Below the pieces are notes generated by a model. That model did not search any database. It had not been told where the DNA came from and saw only the letters and a program-made list of their open reading frames with translations. From NCBI GenBank assembly GCA_949987735.1, contig OX465299.1, forward strand, positions 66,149,654 to 66,213,653: 64,000 nt of DNA, read 5' to 3'. Position 1 is the first letter of the stretch, and each line of letters starts with the position of its first letter. Shown in pieces: positions 35,889-47,244 of the stretch. The stretch comes from Leucophora obtusa. Taxonomy: Eukaryota; Arthropoda; Insecta; Diptera; Anthomyiidae. The translations under genes and the position numbers were made by a program.

Positions 35889-36044
35889 AATAGTGTTTTT
35901 TTTAAACAAAAATTATTTCTATAGGTGGTTTTCATTAACAATTTTGTTCAAAAATATTTACCGGGATTCCCGGGAATCAAATTTTTTTATTCCCGTTTCC
36001 CGGGAAATAAAAAAGTCCGGGAAATCCCAAACCCTAATCTTTAT

Positions 36045-36260
36045 ACAATTTTATCCAAGAAATGGTCCCATATAATTACATAAGTTTGCATCAATTCAGT
36101 TATAATTTGATAATATCAGATATATATGTATCCGAATAATGGCGCGATACAATTTCATCAGATTTTATATAGTGGCATAAAATTATAGCTGAACTGGTAC
36201 AAACATATAGAAAATCAAGTCATTTATTGTTGTATCCGGTTTATGCACTACAATTTCACT
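36045..36260. repeat. TATA-rich repeat split by the hAT insertion, right part
   Basis: Continuation of 18,530-18,988 beyond the 8-bp duplication. Confidence 0.6.
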
Positions 36261-37127
36261 GAAATCTTAAATATTTGCAGAAATAATTACCGAAGTGTAC
36301 GTGTTTTTGTCAGACCTAAGTCACTTCCGAAAAGTTCATGATTTTTTAGCTTTGACATTAAACTTATAGTATATTTAGACTGGGCAAAAAGTAGTAGTTT
36401 TTTGGCCGTTTTTAGGTTTTGAGCCAAAAACTACAAAGTTACTTTAGTTTTTCCTGGTTTTTGCCAAAAACCAAGAAAAAATATCTGAAATTTTCATTTT
36501 TGATACACTCGGTTTCTTTTATAAGTAATTTTCAAAACACCCTATTACAACGAATATAGAAGTAAAGCAAGTGTCAAAAATATATTTTTATATTTTTTTT
36601 AAATATTTAGGTTTGAATTTTAAATTGTGTGTTTTTATCCATTTTAAAATGTGTTAATAATTTTTTTAATTTAATTTAACAATAAAAACATAAAGAAGTG
36701 TTTAATAAAAGAGTGATGTTACAAGGAAAAACTAAATTGCCAGTGTAGATGACTTGGCTTTTGTAATTTAGTTTTGTACAAAAACCACCTGGTTTTTGCT
36801 TGGTGTAAATTCTGTATTAATGAAAATTATTAAACTTTTCTGGTTTTTACAAAAGAGTATGTTACAGGAAAGCACAAACGCCTTTACTGTTGCTTTAAAC
36901 TGTTTGTATAAATTTTCTAACCAAATTTAAAAGCTTGTGTTATAAAAAAATTATAGAGAATTTTTTTCTATTGCAAATTTTATTTTTAAGTCTCTGCAAA
37001 AATTACCTCAAAAAAAAAATTTTTTTTTTTTAAATTAGAATCAATTGTTTGATATTTTGTATTTCGTTTTGACTTTTGTTGTTTTAGAAAAGAAAGTTTC
37101 AGATTTTAAAGAAATTTAAGAGCTTAA
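36261..37127. other. AT-rich spacer, no gene recognised
   Basis: It contains inverted motifs 'agtagttttttggccg' and 'ccaaaaactacaaagtt' (36,390-36,480) and 'acaaaaaccacctggttttt', perhaps remains of a small MITE. Nothing else supported. Confidence 0.45.
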
Positions 37128-37866
37128 GGTAAAATAATTTGATTGCACAAATACAGAAAATAAATGTTACAATTTGGTAACTTTTTTTTAAAATTGTGTA
37201 CGGAAAATACACTATAGTGAAGCCTCCTAATGCTCCAAATGAAATAACTTCTTTTGTCAAACGGAAATTAATAAAATTTCGAAAATAAAGTTGATTTTAG
37301 ATATTTCACATACATATTTTAGTGTATAAGATGAAGAAAATATGAGGAACACACAGAAATATGCGAATTCAAAACTTATATTGTCGACAAAAATCTTAAA
37401 TTGTTATGCCAAAATTCCCTTGATATAATTATTTACAAAGTGACACAGAAAATTTTGCTAGTGTTTGATGTAATATATAATTATATCCAAAAAAGGATTG
37501 ACAAATTTTCTAGTGTGAATCTAAATGGGGTTATATACAATTTAATCCAAAACGAAATTGTGTTTTTTTAAATATGCCATCATATAAAAATATATATTAT
37601 TTTAGATTATGTACAAAATAGGTATATATAACGTCATATAAAATTAGATTAACCGTATCTAACTGTAATTGCAATATACAAATACATATTGGTCAATATG
37701 TAATAAGATGCAACTAAATATGATATCATATTACAATTTTTTGAGAAAGAAAAAATTATATATGGATACATATAATTATGTTCGGTTACACACACTCGCG
37801 TACAAAAACATATATGAGTATATAACATTATATAGTATTATATACAAACGTTTTTACTCGGTAAGT
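37128..37866. repeat. Dispersed repeat R2, copy 2
   Basis: Matches 6,552-7,258 (see there). Same orientation. Confidence 0.8.
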
Positions 37867-38163
37867 TATATTTTTGTCTAAATCTGGCCAAATCTGCACA
37901 TATGTATATCGCCACGAAAATCATCAAATTTTCCAGATCACTTTAGCTATGAACAGATCTGGCCATAAAGTATTATACCATATCTGATATACCATATACC
38001 ATATCTGATCGTATATGACCTGATATGTCACCAGATGTAATCAGATTAAATCATTTCTAATTAGATATAAACAGACCAATTCTTTTTTCACTTTTACTAC
38101 TTTTACTACTCACTTTTACTACTTTTCTCAACATCTTGAAAAGACAGTGCAAATACATAGGCA

Positions 38164-38413
38164 ATGGGCAGCTTTACCAGAGAAATTCGCTGCCGCTACA
38201 ATTAAAACGTAGCGCTTTATAATGACCGAATCGGGTGAACGAATGCTACTTTTGTTTCGAAGTAAAATATTTGCAAACGATGATCTATGTATTACCAAAA
38301 TAAGATAGCGCTACCTCAAAATGTTGACTTAGCTAGCGGTAGGTAATCAAATTGTTCACCAGATTGTTGAGTAGCGGCTCAGTAGCAGTTGAGCGTCTGG
38401 TAAACGCACCCAG
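38164..38413. mobile_element. Possible 250-bp MITE (TTTACCAGA ends)
   Basis: The ends GGGCAGCTTTACCAGA and (inverted) GGGTGCGTTTACCAGA are similar. The interior has 'gccgctacaattaaaacgta'. No target duplication was found. Confidence 0.45.
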
Positions 38414-39174
38414 TATTCATATCAGACTTTCTCATTTGAGATGAAACTTTTTTATGCGACCGTTCTTAATCAACTAACAGTATGCTTTATTACACTATAA
38501 ATTACATATCCGAGTTTCACACAAATCGGTAAGAGTTGAGTAATTCCCTTGTTGACCGCGTGGCACGCAATTGATATTTAAATGCGGGAATTTTATTCTC
38601 CCCTTGTGGAGTAATTTTTTTACTTTGGTTGGTATCTCTTATTCTCTAGAACTTTGTTTTCAATAAAAGATAAACAAGTAAATAAACTTGAATAAAAAGG
38701 AAAACAAATAAATAAAATAATTCACCACTTTGTAGTACATAGCAAAAACATAAAAAACAAAATATTTATGAAAATTAACGAAATTGTTTGTAACACACAG
38801 ACACAAATTCCTAAACAACACAAGAGAATTATGTCAGTGGGGGTCTATCCATCTCTGTCTCGCTCAAGTGATTTAAAATTTTTTTCTGGATGGAGTGGGG
38901 GGGGGGGGGGGGGCGAGTTTGCTAATCATCGAGAAAACAGCAACAGTTTCTCTATAAAGTATATACTCTTTAATTATATGCGTATCTTTAAGATTATAAA
39001 AATTGTAGTTAAAAAAAATAACCGAGAAGGAAAATACACACCACTTACTGAAAAACAACAACCACTTGTTGATGTTTAAAAGAAAATAACAAAAAGAGAG
39101 TAAATATTTTAACAAATAAATTCACCATTTAGTAGAGAAACAAAGTGCCTAAGAAAAAAGGAGTGTTGCCATGT
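38414..39174. other. Spacer with an 18-base poly-G run
   Basis: An uninterrupted G tract lies at about 38,896-38,913, otherwise AT-rich. The two overlapping frames (38,768 + and 38,873 -) show no family motif and their glycine or proline runs come from the G tract. Confidence 0.5.
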
Positions 39175-39182
39175 CTAATTAC

Positions 39183-40172
39183 TAGGGAATGCAAAATCCC
39201 GCACTTTTTGATTTCCCGGGAAAGCGGGAAATTTATCTTGAATTCCCCGGATCCCGGGATACCGCAAGGGAAATAAATTAGAAAATATTTTATAATAATT
39301 TAAAAATTTTTATGTCTTAAAGACCTCAAATTTTTATGTTCGCGAAAAAGCTCAGGTGGTTTTTCTTTTAATTTTCGCAGTGGGAAAAAATTAATTTTAT
39401 ATTATAAATTATATAAGTCTAATTATATATTTTTAAAAATTTAATAAACTAAAACTAATGTTTAGACTAAAAAACTTGTCCGCAGAAAAAAAAAATAAGC
39501 TGTGTTTGTGCGGCAAGCTATCAACGTTGGCTTATGTCATTCCCATACAAATTTGACATTAGAAACTTTGAGAGTTAACTAAACGTTGACTAATGTCAAA
39601 TTTATATGGGAATGACATAAGCCAACATTGATAGCTTGCCGCACAAACACAGCTATAAATAAAAATTAAATCAGAAAATAATTTTAGAAAATTGGAAAAA
39701 AAATTTAAAATTATGGGAACGAATTTTAACTTACTTGCAAATTTTTAAAAATTAATGGACAAATTTTCTTTAATTCTGTACAAAATAAATGCGATTCAAA
39801 ATTTTTTATACAAACGCCATTTGAGTGGTTTTAAGAGGCACTAAAGAAACTTAAAATGTTCGATCAAGTACACAAATTATTCAGTATGTTTTACTCGAAA
39901 ATCTTATTACTTTTACTCAATCGCTGTTTTGGTTACTTTGTGAATTTCTCCAGTTGTAAAGGTAGCAAATTGTAGTAAGTGAGCGAACAAGCCTATTTTA
40001 AAATTTTTACTATTTTTAAAAGGTCGGAAAATTTTGGATAAGAAAATTTTAAATAATTGACTATTATTTTAAAATGCAAGTTTTCAAATTCCGGGATTCC
40101 TGGTCCAAATTCCCGGGAATACGGGAACTGAAAAATGCTTAATTTCCCGGGAATCCCGGGATGCATTCTCTA
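39183..40172. mobile_element. hAT element with CCCGGGA subterminal motifs
   Basis: The ends TAGGGAATGCAAAATCCCG and (inverted) TAGAGAATGCATCCCGGGA are flanked by perfect 8-bp duplications CTAATTAC (39,175-39,182 and 40,173-40,180). Both subterminal regions carry 'cccgggaa' repeats like the hAT at 18,997, so the two are probably related. There is no transposase frame. A palindromic MITE is nested at 39,498-39,654. Confidence 0.9.
39498..39654. mobile_element. Palindromic MITE (AGCTGTGTTTGTG), copy 2
   Basis: A 157-bp near-perfect hairpin matching 16,241-16,399, flanked by ATA on both sides (39,495-39,497 and 39,655-39,657). The 3-bp flanks in both copies suggest a PIF/Harbinger- or ISL2EU-type mobiliser. 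Confidence 0.85.
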
Positions 40173-40489
40173 CTAATTACAAAAATTGACTCTCATTTTT
40201 CCTGGCTTGTGTGGTATATCTGTAATTTATGTGTAATCGCAAAATTATATAGCGAATATTCACCGGGTTATTTTTTGTTAAATTTTTGATTATAAGAACT
40301 TTTTTCTATAGGAAACTAAAATATTCTACAGACTGTTTCACATAATGTCTAAGACTTTGTTACAAAAATTGTTCAGATTTTGAAGAATTGTTGCATTTGA
40401 TGGAAATACCAGAATATAGGTATGTTATATACTAATAAAGTTAATTTTGGTGTCTCGGTCATTATCGTTCAATACAATTTATTGGACTA

Positions 40490-40992
40490 CCCAGCAATTA
40501 AGCGAGTAAGTAGCACGCAAAGGGTTTCACTGGTTATCAGGCTATTTACTCGCAACATTACTTTTATTCGCGATGTCCAAAAATTCATGGGTGGTCATTA
40601 CCGTCTCGCTTACAAAAAAAGTGAGAATAATGAGTTACCCGTAGTTCTCAAAAATTGACAACACATTAAGTTTAGGCTTTCAAATAATTTAGTTCAAAAA
40701 ATATGTTCTCTTAATTGCGTTGCCAACCTTTATATCAAAAATATATTAGTTTATTTTCAATTTAGCCTGTTCGCACACACCCTTAGTTCAAAACAAATTA
40801 ATAAAACAAATATTAATATAAAAAAGACTAAATCAGTACTTATTCAATCAATTACCAGTAAGTGATTACTTTACAAGAATATATAAGTACTTCTATAACT
40901 TATTATCAATAAGTCATTATTAGGTATTTTAAAGTAATTCAAAAGGTAATGACCTATCATTACTTGGTAATCCGTATTTTGTTTTTGTTGGG
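40490..40992. mobile_element. CCCAG-family TIR element, 503 bp
   Basis: It starts CCCAGCAATTAAG and ends CAAAAACAACCC when read inverted. TA flanks both sides. Interior: 'gagtaagtagcacgcaaagg', 'ttactcgcaacattactttt', 'caattaccagtaagtg' and 'acttggtaatccgtatt'. It closely matches 44,618-45,125. Confidence 0.75.
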
Positions 40993-41925
40993 TAGTTCGT
41001 TCAAATCATTCTTTTTTGTTATAAGTTGCGACTGCACGGCAGTGCGTGAACTGTTACTTTCGTTTGACAATTTTTTGATTGAAGGAATTCACACTTGTTT
41101 AAAGTTTAACCCATACTGCCAAATATTTCAAATACTCCATAGTATAGTTTTTGAATTTGGCAGTATGGAGTACCTACTGCAAATTCAAAAAATTACAGTA
41201 AATGAAATTCAAAAGGACCCGACTAAAAAAGTTTTTATATAATCTTATATGATTTGATATGATTATAAATGTTTATATGTGTGGCTTTATATGACTATAT
41301 ACATTTATATTAACACTTTGGTTTTATAAATATGTTTGATATGACGTTATATATAATCATATGCGATTTGGTCTCCAGCTATTTATTAAGAGATCTGCAA
41401 ATATAGTTTATACATAATTATATATAATGGCGTATAAGCTTCTCTAAACAATCTTATATCAAAAAATATAACAAAGTTAATATAAAATTGTATTAATTTT
41501 ATGTATTAATTTATCTGACATGATATCTAATTATACAAAATTTTATAAAGTTTAATTGCACTATTAAAATTAAAAAAAAAAACTCCGAAATTGTGGATCT
41601 GGTTTTGAAGTTTGCACTTTGATATATAAATAAATGTTTATAATTGAATTTAACATATATTTTTCAAATAGTTGGCGAAATACTCTTTATTAAACTAAAA
41701 ATAATTTTAAAGAAATAAATAAGGGAAACATTTTTTTTCATTGTGGAATTAAAGGTTGAAATAATTATTTTTATTTTAAATTTAAAAATTAGACAAACAT
41801 ATGTTGAAATAAATATGGTTTAAGTTCATTTATTTTTCCGTAAAATTAATTGTGAAAGTTAATTTTCTTTCATGTTGGTTTTTAATTTTTATTTTAAAAA
41901 CTAAAAATTGTTTTTTTCGACCTTT
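40993..41925. other. TATA-rich spacer
   Basis: 41,220-41,530 consists of degenerate 'tatatgattttatatg' motifs like those at 42,540-42,730. No gene recognised. Confidence 0.45.
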
Positions 41926-42345
41926 CTAATTCATTAATTAAAAATTTATTAATTCAGTTCGAGGCCTATTTCCTTATTATGAATTAACATAATAAGTATT
42001 TTTTTCAAAAACTGTTTTTTTTTCTTCATCAGGATACTCTCCTGACAAATACTTTTGCTTTCAAAAAACCTCTACACTTTCAGGAATGAAAAGACGATCG
42101 TTTCGGGGATTTTCCAGGTCCCCTTCATCAGTTTTCTTTAGAAAGTGGTGGCGTAATCCCCGAAACGATCGTCTTTTCATTCCTGAAAGTGTAGAGGTTT
42201 TTTGAAAGCAAAAACTCTGTGAAGTATTTGTCAGGAGAGTATCCTGATGAAGAAAAATAGCAGTTTGTGAAAAAAAGTACTTATTATATTAATTCATAAT
42301 AAGGAATTAATAAATTTCTAATTAGTTAATTTTTTATTTTATAAG
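41926..42345. repeat. Inverted repeat of a Penelope-like element end?
   Basis: Left arm 41,926-42,112 and right arm about 42,155-42,345 are complementary, apart from a ~17-base extra segment 'agttcgaggcctatttc' in the left arm. Inner landmarks are 'gaaaagacgatcgtttcggg' and its inverse. The arrangement is two head-to-head copies of one sequence. Assignment to Penelope-like elements is inferred only from the hammerhead-like motif. Confidence 0.6.
42077..42145 (-). ncRNA. Hammerhead-ribozyme-like motif
   Basis: Read on the minus strand: CTTTCTAAAGAAAA, core CTGATGA, then A, helix II GGGGA/TCCCC closed by CCTGGAAAA, core GAAA, a short palindromic helix III (CGATCG), GTC at the expected cleavage position, then TTTTCATTCCTGAAAG. 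Helix I pairs GAAAA with TTTTC and, beyond an internal loop, CTTTC with GAAAG. The very short palindromic helix III resembles hammerheads reported in Penelope-like retroelements. Caveat: one extra A lies between CTGATGA and helix II, which may weaken or abolish cleavage. Confidence 0.55.
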
Positions 42346-42899
42346 AAAGACACATTTTATAAGAAATACCAAAACTCTAACCTAGAAAAAGTTGTTGCGA
42401 CATATTTTTGTAATGTTTTATTTTGTCAGCTATTTCCAAGTTTATTAGCAAAAATTGTTCTAAACATCTAGCATTAGTATTTAATATGAATGAAATAAGT
42501 GATCTCAATAATATTTACTAAAATTTTCTTCGAACATCTTCATAAAATTATATGTATTTATATATAATTTGATGCAGTTAGATAGACCCATTTTTCGGAT
42601 CAAATTGTATCAGGTGAGATAACATGCTTATCTCGCTTGATATAATTATATATTCCAATATTCGGATCAAATTAGATATGGACGTATATATGGGTTTATA
42701 TATGGTGATATATGATTATATAACATCTTTTTTAGTCGGGGAAATAAAAACAAGTATAACTAACAAGAAATCTCTGGGCTATGACCAAATTACAAAAAAA
42801 ATTTGAAAGAACTGACAGCAAAAGCATTGATCTAAGAAATATTTACAATGTAATAAGGAGTGCGCCATTAAAAAAGTGTAACACATAAAAAGCTAATTA

Positions 42900-43900
42900 A
42901 AAGATGATTGAAATAAGCTAAAATGAAAAGAAAAGGTACTTATTATTGCATTTTTTTATATTTATATTTTGTGTCATTTTACATAATTTATTTTTTATTC
43001 TCATGATATAATTTTTTTTATTTAATATGCCTCCCATAAACAATTTTGCAGTGACCTCGGTGACCATATGTATCTAAAATTAGTAATGCATTTAGGAACT
43101 GATGTGGTCCTCTTTAGTTCTCTTTTGACCAAAGCCCAGTATCTTTCAATAACATTATTTTGATTGTACCATTTTATTGTGATTTTCCTGTAAGGCAACA
43201 TCCCAAATCTGGTCTTAAAAATGTAGATACGTTGTGTTGTCTATAGAAATGGAAGTAATCTCTTTTGAAGAAACTCTTGAGTATAAATATCGTGAGTTTA
43301 TTGAGCCCAATGTAGGAAAAGATTGACTTCTTTTTCTGTAGCTACAAATGGCTTGCCAAACTAAGAACTTTTTAGGATTGTTTTTTCGGTCGATACTCTT
43401 CACGAATTCTGCCTCAACTATGCGCCGTATAAATTTCCTGACCAAGAAGCAGCGAAAAGTCCATTACACAACATTCAAAGTTTTGAAAAAATCTATTTTG
43501 CTCGTTTTTAGCATAAACGTTCTTCTTTAACATTTCTGTACAGAATTTTCTGAACTTTAAATGTTTTAAGTTTCCGAATATTGCACGCGCCGTGCCACAT
43601 TATGGCCAGAAATATTTGGAAGCACTCTCAATAGCTTCTCCACATTTTTGGTGTTGGTTTCATTCCTAGGTCCTTTTGCTTTATCCGTTCTAGGCTTTCC
43701 TTCAATTATTTGATCCTTGTTAAACTTTTTGACACACACATTTGAAAAATCTCACATACTTCTCAAAGATATTTTTATCAAGAAAAATTATTTTAATTAA
43801 AGGTTGAAGAAGTTCAATTGTGTGAATCATTCGACATTAGTTCTTTCATGAATGGCACAACTCTATAAAAAAGCCAATTGTTTTTCCAAATTTTGTGTTA
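42900..43900 (-). pseudogene. Tc1-superfamily transposase pseudogene (ITmD37E-like)
   Basis: Minus-strand reading. An N-terminal part includes VKKFNKDQIIEGKPRTDKAK and NVEKLLRVLPNISG, followed by LKTFKVQKILYRNVKEER. The core reads NPKKFLVWQAICSYRKRSQS, then LGSINSRYLY. After frame changes come NVSTFLRPDL (second Asp) and VIERYWALVKRELKRTT (terminal Glu), ending near 43,020. The family motifs WQAIC, WPDLASCHY and RPIERYW with a DD37E spacing are what I recall of mosquito ITmD37E elements. Here part of the stretch between the second Asp and the Glu is deleted. Several stops and at least two frameshifts make it non-functional. No clear ends were identified. Confidence 0.75.
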
Positions 43901-44207
43901 AAGTACTGAATGTCTTAGTTGTTGTTGTCTACTGTTCCATAATTATGAATCCACTCTTTTTTTACCTCTTGGGTAAAAGTACATGCCCATTAAAAATGAT
44001 TGATATTTTTTATAATCGATGAAAAACAAGTATATTTTAATTGTTAAATGCTCCTAAACTCCTAAAAATTTTCCGAAAGAAAAGAAAAATCATCAAAATT
44101 ATGAGACTTTGAAAATATTTCATTGCCAAATAAGTGGTGATATAATTCAAATAGAATTTTTAACTTATGATCCTTACTTTTTAACATAAACTTGAGTGGT
44201 TTCAGCA

Positions 44208-44305
44208 ATTAATATAAGGGAAAAAATCATACGCCACCGTAGACAAAAAACAACAAACACATTGACTTGGGCACGGTGACGTATGAATTTTCCCCTTATA
44301 TTAAT
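44208..44305. mobile_element. 98-bp hairpin MITE
   Basis: ATTAATATAAGGGAAAAAAT with 'catacgccaccg' pairs with the right half 'cggtgacgtatgaatt' and 'tccccttatattaat'. Confidence 0.7.
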
Positions 44306-44617
44306 CGCTGCAACCGCGCGTATACAAAAATAATGTGATATTGGTGGCTACTTATTTTTTCACTACTAATAATTATATGAGTAAAGATATTTAACTTATA
44401 ACCACTTATTTTTTAACTGCTTATCAGCATACGAATAACTACTTACTTTAGTGAACTCTTATTTCTTATATTTTTGCAATGCAGCGGGGAAGCAAGTGCA
44501 CCAATATTGTGTGTTATTCATGTAGCGAATGGACAACTACTTAGAAAAGCTGCCTTTTCAAATAAAAACAATACGTTTTACCTCTGAAGTATTCTACTGC
44601 TTAGTATTTAGATATTA

Positions 44618-45125
44618 CCCAGCAAAAACAGACATTACCAAGTAATTAATCCAGTAAGTAGCACGGAAAGGATTTCACTGGTTACCAGGCTATTTACTCG
44701 CAACATTACTTTTGTTCGCGATGTCCAAAAATTCATGTGTGGTCATTACCGTCTCGCTTGCAAAAAAAGTGAGAATAATGCGTTACCAGCGCGGTTACCC
44801 ATAGTGAACGAATAAGTGTTACTCACAAAGATAGAATAAGTGGTTACGCAGAAGTTAGAATATAAGTGGTTACCCTACATTGTGGTCATATTGGCAAAAT
44901 AACTTTTTACCTTGGAACATTTTTTGTTTAGTTCAAAATAAATTAACATATTAATATAAAAGCGACTAAATCGGTGCTTATTTAATCAATTACCAGTAAG
45001 TGGTTACTTTGCAAGAATATATAAGTACTTCTATAACTTACTCTCAGTAGGTCATTATGTTGTATTTTAAAGAAATGCAAAGGTAATGACCTATTATTAC
45101 TTGGTAATCCGTATGGTAATGACCT
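44618..45125. mobile_element. CCCAG-family TIR element, right-truncated
   Basis: It starts TA|CCCAGCAAAAACAGACATTA and follows the 40,490 copy ('agtaagtagcacggaaagga', 'gcgatgtccaaaaattcatg', 'ttacttggtaatccgtat'). The CTGGG end is absent. Confidence 0.7.
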
Positions 45126-45182
45126 GACCCATATGTATTCTGAATTTTTCTTCCGGCAACACTGGAAACAAGAGAGAGCTAG

Positions 45183-46698
45183 CAGTGTTGCCAACTCCTG
45201 AAGACAGCAGTTCATGTTGTTTTTTATTTCAAATTTTACAGAAAATTTAAGAAAATTTATATAAAACAAGAACAAATACCAAAAATATAAATTGTACAAA
45301 AAGCACTAAGAACAATATAAGAAATCGGAAAAAGAACTGTAAATACCTATTTTTAAAAACGAGCATTGGTAATAAACAGGGAAAGGTTGTTTTGCCATTT
45401 GCCAATAAATTCCATTTTTTCAATAATTTTTTAAAAATTACATTTTTACGGATCCTTGCAAAAAAAAGTCCTTTTGGCAATTTTTTTAAACTTTCCATGA
45501 AAGAAATAGTTATACAGCCGAATGCATAAAGTTCCTAAACAGTTTAATTAAACGTCTTTAAGCTAATTTGGCAAAAAGAGTATGCATAATTCGTTTAATA
45601 ATGAACAATGTAATAATCTGTTAAAGTAGGGTCATACCCTTTAAGCGTTTCATAAAGTTTGGAAAATAAAAATCTCTGTTGAGACCAAAAATATGCAGTT
45701 TTTATTTATTTAAAGGCTTTTTCAAGGGTCATCCACCCAAGAATATGTAGAATCTAACATTCTGTAGCCAACAAATTAAAAACACCTGGAATAATTGCAC
45801 CATTTAAACATTTTTTCATTAAATTTTCTCAAATTGGTGTACAAATAAAATAAAAAATAAATAAAAAAAAACAGTGATGTTGATATAATCAAAACATATT
45901 CGTCAGTCGAATACTTTCAGTATTCGCTGTATTAAACTGCCTTTAAAATATTATTTTACACTATTATATAACCAAAATATGTATAAAAATTGGTTTTATC
46001 AAGTTTTGATTTATTATAAATTATTTTTATTGGTAAAATGTTCAAAAACATTATTCATCTATGATTAACTAGTCAATCGTTTACTAACTTTATGAAGCAC
46101 TAACAATTTATTTGAAAGTGGAGACACATTATTTAACGGTGTTGCCAGAATAAAACGAGAAATTAACAAACTGTTATTTAACGATTATGAATGACATTTT
46201 TTAGTAAACGTTTAATAAGGAAAAAGAATACTTTAGATATTGTATTCCTTAACGCAAAATTATGAAAAATTTATGCATTAGAGCCATTACCTACCATAGA
46301 ACCCGAACTTTTTAGAGAATTTTTATAAAAAATTTACAAAAGAAGATATTTTTTTATATTGGTAAAAATTAAGTTCTGGATTTTTTTTACAGCTACGAAA
46401 ATCTCAAGCTTTAAACATCGTTATAATTTGCCCCGATCCCACTTTAACAGTTCAACTGTGAATTCCTTCATTATTGTTTTTTATATAAAAAAAAACTTAA
46501 ATCAACTATTATTTTTTAAAAATTTTGAAATAAGCCTGCCTTTTTTCATGCCAATTTTTCTTTTTTTTCGTGCTGTTTTGCGTGCTATTTCTGTGACATT
46601 TTTCATTTTTCACTTGGAAATAAATCATCGGGTACGGAGAGGTGAAAATTTCAAAAAAAAAAAAAAAATACCTTGAAAGCAACAAAATGGCAACACTG
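45183..46698. mobile_element. hAT element CAGTGTTGCCA, copy 1, with nested repeat B
   Basis: It starts CAGTGTTGCCAACTCCTG and ends ATGGCAACACTG. The left flank is AGAGCTAG. The right flank, read across the second hAT insertion, is ATAGCTAG: an 8-bp duplication with one mismatch. The interior matches the second copy ('acaaataccaaaaatataaa', 'tgtacaaaaagcacta') but is split by repeat B (45,519-46,281). Frames at 44,982, 45,247 and 46,359 span these junctions and are not genes. Confidence 0.8.
45519..46281. repeat. Dispersed TIR repeat B, copy 1 (uninterrupted)
   Basis: The ends CGAATGCATAAAG and (inverted) CTAATGCATAAATTTTTC are flanked by AGC (45,516-45,518 and 46,282-46,284). It is about 763 bp. 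It matches 50,501-53,426 once two insertions are removed from that copy. Confidence 0.8.
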
Positions 46699-46703
46699 AT
46701 AGC

Positions 46704-47236
46704 CAGTGTTGCCAACTCTTAAAGGCAGGAAAGCACCGTGAGCATTGTGAAAACGGGTAAAAAGGGTAAAAATTTACCAAAAATGGGGTAAAAAATCACG
46801 ATGTTAATTTTTTGAAAAATTTAAGTCCAGAATTTAAAAACACATTTCAGTTTTGTAAAATGGTGAAAAAAAGGTGCAAAAATAACTAAAAAAAGGGGTA
46901 AAAAGCACCAAACTAATATTTAAAAATTTTGAAGTTTAAATATAACGAAGTTGCTATTTAAAATTGTACTACAAACACTGGAAAAAATGTATTTTTTGTA
47001 TAATTCGTATTATTTTTTCAACTTTGACAGAAAATTGAAGAAAAATTAAAAAAAAAACGCGAACAAATACCAAAAATATAAACTGTACAAAAAGCACTAA
47101 AAGCACTGCCAGAAATTTGAAAAAGCACTGTAAATACCCGCTTTTTTAAAACGGGTATTTGTAAAAAATCACCGGGTACGAGAAGGAAAAAAGCAAAAAA
47201 AAAAAATACCCGAAAAGCACTGAAATGGCAACACTG
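46704..47236. mobile_element. hAT element CAGTGTTGCCA, copy 2
   Basis: The ends CAGTGTTGCCAACTC and (inverted) CAGTGTTGCCATTTCAG are flanked by perfect 8-bp duplications CTGATAGC (46,696-46,703 and 47,237-47,244). It inserted 5 bp beyond the right end of copy 1, inside that element's own target duplication. No transposase. Confidence 0.92.
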
Positions 47237-47244
47237 CTGATAGC

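Larger units (their letters stand above)
18997..36036 (+). mobile_element. hAT element split by a foldback transposon
   Basis: The left end is TAGGGTTTGGGGTTCGGGAA and the right end inverts to TAGGGTTTGGGATTTCCCGG. Perfect 8-bp duplications ATCTTTAT lie at 18,989-18,996 and 36,037-36,044, diagnostic for hAT. Subterminal zones carry many 'cccgggaa' motifs (19,018-19,100 and about 35,955-36,030), likely transposase-binding sites. Without the foldback insertion and its extra 9-bp target copy the element would be about 1,562 bp, so it was already internally deleted and non-autonomous. It keeps parts of a BED-type hAT transposase. Confidence 0.92.

Noticed and set aside
38768..39115. Overlapping 103- and 80-residue frames with Gly or Pro runs
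   Set aside because: The runs come from an 18-base poly-G tract, and the frames otherwise show no family resemblance.
44982..46715. Several frames of 68-105 residues around 45-46.7 kb
   Set aside because: They cross the junctions of the nested hAT and repeat B elements, so they cannot be ancestral genes.
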